Made by a program: the position numbers and the translations under genes. A model generated the notes under the pieces. It made no database searches, was not told the DNA's origin, and worked only from the letters and a program-made list of their open reading frames with translations. A stretch of 18,049 nt of DNA from an uncultured Bacilli bacterium (GTDB lineage: Bacteria; Bacillota_I; Bacilli_A; RF39; UBA660), in NCBI GenBank assembly GCA_944331725.1, contig CALVJE010000007.1:1-18049 (forward strand). Reading direction: 5' to 3'. Below are positions 12,643 to 18,049 of the stretch, in pieces (the first letter of the stretch is position 1; each line of letters opens with the position of its first letter).

Positions 12643-13262
12643 CTATTTATTTTCTCTTGATAATCATCACTACCAATAACATAATTACCACTAACAATAA
12701 TATCTACTAAACTTTTAATTTTCTTAACAACTCTATCATTAATACCACCATCTATACTTATTTTAAAGTTTAACTTATTATATTCTTTCTTTAAAACATT
12801 TAATTCTTTTAATTTTTTAGTAGTATTACTTATATACTTTTGTCCACTTCTTCCAGGAACAACACCCATAACTAATATTAAATCTATATAAGGTAGATAA
12901 GGAATAATCATACTAACATCATCATTAGGATTTAACACAATACCTGCTTTAATACCATAACTCTTAATTAATTTTAAATTACTAACTAAATCTTCTTTAG
13001 TATCTAAATGTATAGAAATATACTCTGTATTTAAACTAGCATAATCTTTAATAAAACTACTAGGAGCATCAACCATTAAATGAACATCTAATCTTTTATC
13101 AGTAAACTCATATATATGCTTCATCTCTTTAAAAGGTAAAGTCTTATTACTAACATATTTCCCATCCATAACATCTAAATGAATAAAATCAGTATCCGTA
13201 TCATTAAGTAATTTTAATGTCTTAGGAATATCTTTACTACCTAAAAATGAAACACTAATCAT
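12633..13262 (-). CDS. rpe: Ribulose-phosphate 3-epimerase
   Basis: Interconverts ribulose 5-phosphate and xylulose 5-phosphate in the non-oxidative pentose phosphate pathway; cytosolic TIM barrel of 209 residues, slightly shorter than typical (about 215-230). Metal and catalytic residues are present: H28-D30 in HLDVMDG, H61 in DVHLMV, and D171 in IDGGIN. It is divergent. The usual N-terminal SILSAD is replaced by SFLGSKD, and the mobile-loop MxVxPGFxGQ reads MGVVPGRSGQ (132-141). Position after rsgA, as in Bacillus, supports the call. Its ATG overlaps the rsgA stop (TAATG), so translation is coupled. A related epimerase acting on another sugar phosphate (for example allulose 6-phosphate) cannot be excluded. 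Confidence 0.85.
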   Translation of the reverse strand: MISVSFLGSKDIPKTLKLLNDTDTDFIHLDVMDGKYVSNKTLPFKEMKHIYEFTDKRLDVHLMVDAPSSFIKDYASLNTEYISIHLDTKEDLVSNLKLIKSYGIKAGIVLNPNDDVSMIIPYLPYIDLILVMGVVPGRSGQKYISNTTKKLKELNVLKKEYNKLNFKISIDGGINDRVVKKIKSLVDIIVSGNYVIGSDDYQEKINSLR

Positions 13263-14092
13263 TACCTTCCCTCCTCATAGAATTTTAAATAACTATTATA
13301 ACGTGATTCTAATATTTCTTTATCTTTAACAGCCCTCTTAACTATACATTCCTCTTCTTTAGTATGAGAACAATCTTTAAAAGGACAACCATATAAGGAA
13401 AATTCTCTAAAAGAATTCTTTATATCTTCTTTTTTATAAGAAGAAAAATCCAAAGCAGAAAAACCTGGAGTATCCATAACTTTCCCATCTAAAAAAGGAT
13501 ATAAAGTAACATTTCTTGTCGTATGTCTACCTCTTCCTAAAGCAAGAGAAACCTCTCCTACTTCTAAATTAAAGCCTGGATTTAATTTATTTAAAAGAGT
13601 ACTTTTCCCTGCACCAGTCTGTCCAACAAAGACATTAGTTTTATTTTTAATTAATTCTTTAATTTTATCTATATCTTGATTAGTAACAACCTTATATCCT
13701 AATTTCTCATAATATTTCATTAAGTTTTTAATTTCTTTATAAGTATCTTCTAAAACTAAATCTATTTTAGTAAGACAAATAACGACACTAACATTATGTA
13801 ATTCCATTAAAGTAATAAGTCTATCTAAAAGTCCTAAAGAAAAATTAGGATTAACAAGACTAGTAACAATAAAAGCCTGATCTATATTACTAACCATAGG
13901 TCTATCAAAAGTATTTTTTCGCTCAAGTATTTCATCTATTACTAGTCTTTTCTCATCAAATAAAACATAATCCCCTACTTTAGGTATTAACTTATCTTTT
14001 CTAAATTTACCTCTTGGAACAGTATTATATTTAATACCATTAGATTCAACTATATGTCTATTACTACTTATCTTAACAATTTGTCCTTGCAT
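13262..14092 (-). CDS. rsgA: Ribosome small-subunit-dependent GTPase RsgA
   Basis: Circularly permuted GTPase that checks late 30S assembly near the decoding centre; 276 residues. Domain order is an N-terminal OB-fold (about 1-65, with VGDYVLFD), then GTPase motifs in permuted order: G4 TKID (108-111), G1 GQTGAGKST (157-165), G2 T191/T192 in GRHTTRNV, G3 DTPG (207-210). A C-terminal zinc knuckle follows with C236, C241, H243 and C249. RFRE-like FREF (228-231) precedes it, as usual. The start ATG at 14092 lies one base after the prkC stop, with GGAG ahead. The stop overlaps rpe. This gene cluster order (prpC-prkC-rsgA-rpe) is conserved across Bacilli. Confidence 0.96.
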   Translation of the reverse strand: MQGQIVKISSNRHIVESNGIKYNTVPRGKFRKDKLIPKVGDYVLFDEKRLVIDEILERKNTFDRPMVSNIDQAFIVTSLVNPNFSLGLLDRLITLMELHNVSVVICLTKIDLVLEDTYKEIKNLMKYYEKLGYKVVTNQDIDKIKELIKNKTNVFVGQTGAGKSTLLNKLNPGFNLEVGEVSLALGRGRHTTRNVTLYPFLDGKVMDTPGFSALDFSSYKKEDIKNSFREFSLYGCPFKDCSHTKEEECIVKRAVKDKEILESRYNSYLKFYEEGR

Positions 14093-14093
14093 A

Positions 14094-15884
14094 TTACTCC
14101 TCTAAAGTACTATCACTACCACCAGTACCTCCACTATTATTATTATCTTGATTGTCATCACTTGGATCAGTATCACCAGTACCGCTATTATTGTTATTGT
14201 TGTTATTATTAGAAGTAGAAGCTCTACCTATAGTAATAGTAACACTATCATTATTTTTAACTGTAGAACCATTAGGACGAGACTGAGTAATAATTTTACC
14301 TACTTGGCTATTATCTGCTACATCTTGATAATTAGTAGTAACTGATACACAAGCATTATTAGCCCAACTAGTTACAACATCAGGAGTTTGTAAATACCAA
14401 TCTGGGAAAGTAATATCTTCCAAAGTAGTTAAAATAATCTCATCTCCACTTTCTACTTCACTACCTTCATCAAGTGATTGAGAAATAACAAGATTTTGTC
14501 CAATTACAGAACAAGTAGTAGAATCTGGTGCAATCTGTTGTACTGTAACTTCAAGTCCCATATCTTCTAGAAGTTCCGTCGCTTCATTAACATCCATATT
14601 TATATAACTTTCAAGTGTATATGTCTTAGCCCCTGTTGATTTATATAAAGTTATACTAGTTCCTTCTTTTACTGTACTTCCACTTCTAGGATCTGTCCTA
14701 ACAATTCTATTTTCCTTAACATCTTCACTACTAACTTCTTTTACTTTACTATTTACTTTAAGTCCAGCATCTTCCAATTCACTTGTCGCACGTTTTACAG
14801 TCATTCCACTAACATCAGGAACTTTAACATCAGATTCCGCTGTTAATGCTGGAATAATAAAGAAAACAGAAATCAATGCAAGAACAATAACCCCTGCTAT
14901 TATAGATAATGCTATTATTAATTTATTAGATTTCTTAACCTTATCATCAGTTATAGGAGTAGCAAGAGCCTCATCATCACTAATCGGTTCCATTATCTTT
15001 GTAGTCTCATCTACTTCGTGTTCTGGATAAGGATATACATAAGGTTCTTCATTTATTCTATCATCATTTAATGCTGTTAATAAATCATTATGCATACTCT
15101 TAGCATCATCATATCTATTCTTAGGATTTTTAGCAGTTGATTTTAAAATTATGTTTTCTATACTTTGAGGAATATCATTATTTAATTTATGAACATCAGG
15201 TAATGGTTCTTTCATTTGTTTTAAAGCTATTTCAACAGCACTATCTCCTTTAAAAGGTAATTCTCCAGTTAATAACTCATAGAAAATAATTCCCATCGAA
15301 TAAATATCACTTTTAATAGTAGTACCTTTACCTGCTGCTTGTTCAGGAGGTAAGTAATGAACTGATCCCATAACAGAATTAGTTTGTGTTAACTGAGTTG
15401 AATTTAAAGCCATAGCAATACCAAAATCTGTTATTTTAATCTGTCCATCATCCTGTATCATAATATTTTGTGGTTTTAAATCTCTATGAACAATATAAGA
15501 ATCGTGAGCGTGAGCCATACCATCAGTTAATTGTAACATTATATCTATTGCTTCAGACAATGTAAGACTACCACGTTTTTTAAGTAACTGTTTTAATGTC
15601 TTACCTTCAACATATTCCATTACAATATAATAAAGTCCATCATCTTCTCCAACATCATACATTGCTACTATATTAGGATGAGAAAGACTTGATGCTGATA
15701 AAGCTTCACGTTGAAAACGTCTAACAAACTTCTCATCATTTGCTAAATCCCCTCTTAACACTTTAATAGCTACATTTCTATCAAGTATAGTATCATAAGC
15801 AAGATAAACATTAGCCATACCACCTTCGCCAATTGATTTAATTATTTCATAACGATCATTAATTCTTTGCCCCTTTGTAACCAT
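14094..15884 (-). CDS. prkC: PASTA-domain Ser/Thr protein kinase PrkC
   Basis: Membrane eukaryotic-like kinase that senses muropeptides or lipid II and adjusts cell-wall growth; 596 residues. Kinase domain 11-270: glycine loop GEGGMANVY, K41 in AIKVLR, E59 in the C helix, HRDLKPQN with D135, DFG at 153-155, activation-loop T163, T166 and T168, LPPEQ in place of APE. Cytosolic linker to about 320, membrane helix about 322-347, then three PASTA repeats (about 352-418, 420-488, 490-556). The last 40 residues are an Asn/Gly/Asp-rich tail with eight consecutive Asn. PASTA 2 and 3 each contain one Cys. The ATG overlaps the phosphatase stop (TAATG) with GGTGA upstream. It is paired with prpC, its antagonist. 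Confidence 0.97.
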   Translation of the reverse strand: MVTKGQRINDRYEIIKSIGEGGMANVYLAYDTILDRNVAIKVLRGDLANDEKFVRRFQREALSASSLSHPNIVAMYDVGEDDGLYYIVMEYVEGKTLKQLLKKRGSLTLSEAIDIMLQLTDGMAHAHDSYIVHRDLKPQNIMIQDDGQIKITDFGIAMALNSTQLTQTNSVMGSVHYLPPEQAAGKGTTIKSDIYSMGIIFYELLTGELPFKGDSAVEIALKQMKEPLPDVHKLNNDIPQSIENIILKSTAKNPKNRYDDAKSMHNDLLTALNDDRINEEPYVYPYPEHEVDETTKIMEPISDDEALATPITDDKVKKSNKLIIALSIIAGVIVLALISVFFIIPALTAESDVKVPDVSGMTVKRATSELEDAGLKVNSKVKEVSSEDVKENRIVRTDPRSGSTVKEGTSITLYKSTGAKTYTLESYINMDVNEATELLEDMGLEVTVQQIAPDSTTCSVIGQNLVISQSLDEGSEVESGDEIILTTLEDITFPDWYLQTPDVVTSWANNACVSVTTNYQDVADNSQVGKIITQSRPNGSTVKNNDSVTITIGRASTSNNNNNNNNSGTGDTDPSDDNQDNNNSGGTGGSDSTLEE

Positions 15885-16624
15885 TATTCTTCACCTTCTC
15901 CTAAAATTAAATATGCTACTGATATATTATCAGTTCCCCCTCTATTATTAGCCTTTCTTATCAACTTAATAACTTTATCTTCTATATCACCATCACTATT
16001 TAATACTTTTTCAATAGACTCTTCTTCAACCATATTAGTAAGTCCATCACTAGATAAAAGTATTGCATCTATCTCCATATCACAATCAAAGATATCTATA
16101 TCTATTGGATCATTTGCACCCAAAGCTTTCATTAAAACATTTTTCTTAGGATGATCCTTCGCTTCTTCTTTAGTTAATTCTCCCGCTGACACTAATAAAT
16201 TAACAAGTGTATGATCATAAGTAACTTTATGTAATTTACCTTCCTTCATAACAAAACCAGAAGAATCCCCTATATTACCAAATAAAATATAATCTTTAGT
16301 AACTATCGCTGTAACAAGAGTAGTCCCCATTCCTTTACTCTCTGGATGAGTTTTCTCGTGTCTAAAAATACTATCATTTATTTCATTAACACTATCTCTT
16401 AAAAAATTAACTGCATCTAACTTACTCATATTATGAAATTTTTCATTAAATTCCCGAGATAAATGAGTAATTGCAATAGATGAAGCTACTTCTCCTGCAG
16501 AATGTCCTCCCATTCCATCAGCAATTGCCATTAAAGTATCTCCATCACTATTATGCACTATTAATACGCTATCTTCATTATGATCTCTAATTTTACCTGC
16601 ATCTGTTAAATAAAAAGATTTCAT
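15884..16624 (-). CDS. prpC: PP2C-family Ser/Thr phosphatase (PrpC/Stp)
   Basis: Metal-dependent phosphatase that removes phosphates placed by the PASTA kinase; cytosolic, 246 residues, the normal length. Motifs: G10-R13-E17-D18 in DAGKIRDHNEDS, metal ligands D36-G37 in AIADGMGGHSAGEVAS, NIGDSSGF (usually GDSRxY, Arg replaced by Ser here), a metal-binding Asp in SSDGLTN, and D232 in GGTDNIS near the end. The start overlaps the rlmN stop by ATGA (16621-16624) with AGGAGG in front, and the stop overlaps prkC by TAATG. The three proteins are therefore probably produced in a fixed ratio from one mRNA. Confidence 0.95.
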   Translation of the reverse strand: MKSFYLTDAGKIRDHNEDSVLIVHNSDGDTLMAIADGMGGHSAGEVASSIAITHLSREFNEKFHNMSKLDAVNFLRDSVNEINDSIFRHEKTHPESKGMGTTLVTAIVTKDYILFGNIGDSSGFVMKEGKLHKVTYDHTLVNLLVSAGELTKEEAKDHPKKNVLMKALGANDPIDIDIFDCDMEIDAILLSSDGLTNMVEEESIEKVLNSDGDIEDKVIKLIRKANNRGGTDNISVAYLILGEGEE

Positions 16625-17640
16625 ATATCCTCCTTCTTACTTCTAAGCTGTCCACAAGCAGCACTAATAGTACCACCAAATTCCCGCCTAATTGTAACTG
16701 TAATATTATTTTCTTTAAGTATATCATAAAACTTAGCAATTGTTAAAGGTTTACTTCGTTTATACTGTAAAGCATCTGTTTCATTATATGGTATTAAATT
16801 AACATATGAGTTTATTCCTTTTAATAAATGAACAAGCTCTATTGCATTATCAACACTATCATTAACACCATCTAACATTATATATTCAAAGGTAACTCTT
16901 CTATTAGTTTTTTCTAAATATACTTTAATAGAAGAAATCAACTCATCTAGAGGATATGCTTTAGATATAGGCATTATCTTATTTCTAATATAATCATTAG
17001 GAGCGTGTAAACTAATAGCAAGATTTACTTGATAAGGAAAATCACTAAATTCTAATATTTTTGGAACAATACCACAAGTTGAAACAGTAATATGACGAGC
17101 GCCTATATTTAATCCTTTAGAATGATTTATTATTTTAATAAATTTACATATATTATCATAATTATCAAAAGGTTCACCAATTCCCATAATAACAACGTGA
17201 CTAACTCTAAGCCCACTTTCACTTTCTACTTTAAGTATTTGTTCTACCATTTCTCCTGTAGTTAAATTACGTACTTTCCTACGTCTACCAGACTCACAAA
17301 ACTTACATCCCATATTACAACCAACTTGGCTAGAAATACAAAGACTATTACCATAATTATGATTCATTAAAACTGCTTCTATATGTTCAAAATCATTAAG
17401 TCTGAATAAATATTTCTTAACATCTTCTCCTCTTTCTACAGCAATTATATCTATATTAGAAATAATAAAATCTTTTTTTAATCTTTCTCTAACTTCTTTT
17501 TTTATATTACTAGCTTGATCAAAAGAAGTAATTCTTTTATCATAAAGCCAAGAAAAAACTTCTGTTGCATAAAACTTTTTATCATTATTATGTAAAAAGT
17601 ATTCACTTAACTCTTCTATTGTCAAATCATAAATACTCAT
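16621..17640 (-). CDS. rlmN: Radical SAM rRNA/tRNA methyltransferase RlmN
   Basis: Methylates C2 of A2503 in 23S rRNA and of A37 in some tRNAs; 339 residues. An N-terminal HhH-like region (1-90; LTIEELSEYF, FYATEVFSWLY) precedes the radical SAM barrel. The 4Fe-4S cysteines are C108, C112 and C115 in CNMGCKFC, with the upstream resolving C101 and the methyl-carrier C329 in AACGQL, all at RlmN spacing. IMGIGEPFDNYDN, ISLHAPND and VTFEYIMLDGVND are further family motifs. The stretch after the cluster reads ESGRRRKVRNLT, where most homologues have A-S/T-G..., so a somewhat divergent subfamily. Cfr-type C8 methylation is less likely given the housekeeping context. GAGGTGGG precedes the ATG. It is the first gene of the operon. 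Confidence 0.93.
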   Translation of the reverse strand: MSIYDLTIEELSEYFLHNNDKKFYATEVFSWLYDKRITSFDQASNIKKEVRERLKKDFIISNIDIIAVERGEDVKKYLFRLNDFEHIEAVLMNHNYGNSLCISSQVGCNMGCKFCESGRRRKVRNLTTGEMVEQILKVESESGLRVSHVVIMGIGEPFDNYDNICKFIKIINHSKGLNIGARHITVSTCGIVPKILEFSDFPYQVNLAISLHAPNDYIRNKIMPISKAYPLDELISSIKVYLEKTNRRVTFEYIMLDGVNDSVDNAIELVHLLKGINSYVNLIPYNETDALQYKRSKPLTIAKFYDILKENNITVTIRREFGGTISAACGQLRSKKEDI

Positions 17641-17690
17641 AACCCACCTCTACTAACAATTGTACTATACTTTTCAAAGAAATACATCAA
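17641..17690 (-). promoter_or_regulatory. Probable promoter region of the rlmN operon
   Basis: The 101-bp gap upstream of rlmN contains minus-strand candidates TATAGT (17664-17669) and TACAAT (17659-17664), and TTGATG (17685-17690) as a possible -35. Spacings are 15 and 20 bp, neither ideal. A promoter is expected here because a terminator lies just upstream, but the exact boxes are unsure. Confidence 0.35.
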
Positions 17691-17724
17691 AAAAATAATA
17701 ATAAATCTATCAGTTTTGTAATGT

Positions 17725-17757
17725 TTAAAAGAAAGAAACAATTAAGCTTCTTTCTTT
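17725..17757 (-). terminator. Terminator of the right-edge Rpn-like gene, stop codon in loop
   Basis: Minus strand AAAGAAAGAA (17757-17748) pairs perfectly with TTCTTTCTTT (17737-17728) around a 10-nt loop holding the TAA stop (17744-17742). Only a short T run follows, so it is moderate. The stem resembles that of the 3327-3351 terminator. Confidence 0.6.
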
Positions 17758-18049
17758 AGTTCTTCTAACTCTTCAATACTTAGTCCAGTACTTTCTGATA
17801 CTAAATCAATAGATACTCCTTTTTTAAGAAGATTTTTAGCAATTTCTATTTTTTCTGCCTTAGCACCTTCTTCAAGTCCATCTGCTTTACCAGTATCATA
17901 ACCATCATCATATCCCCAACTACGAGCGGTATTAATCATTCTTTTCTGCATTGCCTCATTATCATAGACTACTCCAAATTTATCATCAATCCCTAGTCTT
18001 TCTAATTCATCCACAATCTTTAATGCCTCCTTATCATCTCCTGCTATTT
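17742..18049 (-). CDS. C-terminal end of an Rpn-like PD-(D/E)XK family protein (5' end outside window)
   Basis: The frame is open to the right edge, so about 101 C-terminal residues are visible. They read AGDDKEALKIVDELERLGID, then KRMINTARSWGYDDGYDTGK, GLEEGAKAEKIEIAKNLLKK and a final VSESTGLSIEELEELKKE. The G-x-x-x-G-rich charged helix followed by AKNLLKKGxxxxLVxxxTGLSxEEI is the characteristic tail of the PDDEXK nuclease/transposase-like family, also seen at 10521-11483 with little sequence identity. The nuclease core would lie outside the window. A GTG at 18014 with AAGGAGG 11 nt upstream could start a 90-residue internal product; it should not be mistaken for the true gene start. Confidence 0.75.
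   Translation of the reverse strand, partial: IAGDDKEALKIVDELERLGIDDKFGVVYDNEAMQKRMINTARSWGYDDGYDTGKADGLEEGAKAEKIEIAKNLLKKGVSIDLVSESTGLSIEELEELKKEA
18012..18032 (-). promoter_or_regulatory. Internal ribosome binding site and start in the right-edge gene
   Basis: A perfect AAGGAGG (18032-18026) lies 11 nt before an in-frame GTG (18014-18012), the same spacing as in the 10521-11483 gene. The SD comes from codons AAG-GAG-GCA in a genome that mostly uses AAA and GAA. The product would be 90 residues. Use is inferred. Confidence 0.4.

Noticed and set aside
14148..14345. Plus-strand ORF of 65 codons, Ile/Ser/Thr-rich
   Set aside because: It is the reverse of the PrkC PASTA 3 and Asn/Gly-rich tail coding; no Shine-Dalgarno or plausible protein.
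15867..16154. Plus-strand ORF of 95 codons
   Set aside because: Antisense shadow of prpC; low-complexity Ser/Ile/Leu product and no start signals.
1..18049. Mycoplasma-type code with TGA as Trp
   Set aside because: TGA ends ylbF and rlmN at sensible positions with coupled downstream starts, and no gene has an internal TGA.

Overview
The window is very A+T-rich (by eye roughly a quarter G+C), densely packed, and read with TGA as stop: ylbF and rlmN end on TGA and no gene needs TGA as Trp. Gene content and order point to a low-GC Bacillota of the class Bacilli, probably a host-associated Erysipelotrichales/RF39-like lineage rather than a true Mycoplasma. The evidence is ylbD-ylbE and ylbF-rsmD, Gram-positive-type parE-parC, and the rlmN-prpC-prkC-rsgA-rpe run. 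The lineage is an inference.

Layout, left to right. (1) 1-659 (+) is the end of a DUF4143-type ATPase. (2) 671-1255 (-) is a graveyard of two decayed genes: a small membrane protein, then a MutT-like Nudix hydrolase. (3) 1305-3342 (+) encodes an OmpR-type response regulator and its membrane histidine kinase. (4) 3339-5720 (-) carries ylbD-ylbE and ylbF-rsmD, split by an unrecognised plus-strand gene at 4228-5163. (5) 5767-10172 (-) is topoisomerase IV, parE then parC. (6) 10305-11730 (-) is accessory DNA: an Rpn-like PD-(D/E)XK gene, a tandem C-terminal remnant of a related gene, and a degenerate ORF behind a good promoter. (7) 11839-17640 (-) is one long operon: rlmN, prpC, prkC, rsgA, rpe and a single-pass membrane protein of unknown function. 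(8) 17742 to the right edge (-) is the end of a second Rpn-like gene.

How it fits together: rlmN (23S rRNA and tRNA methylation), rsgA and rsmD (small-subunit maturation) serve the ribosome. prpC/prkC are the phosphatase/kinase pair that senses the cell wall. parE/parC decatenate chromosomes. Genes inside operons overlap by ATGA or TAATG, or place a stop codon inside the next Shine-Dalgarno, so translational coupling is likely throughout.

The parts most worth a second look are four. Both Rpn-like genes contain a Shine-Dalgarno exactly 11 nt before an in-frame internal start, as expected for an intragenic C-terminal antitoxin, and a free-standing copy of that C-terminal module sits directly downstream of one of them. 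Three decayed minus-strand genes appear to have lost one base in a homopolymer at or near the start. Several terminator hairpins contain stop codons. The parE leader contains two mutually exclusive hairpins. No tRNA, rRNA, CRISPR array or insertion sequence was seen.
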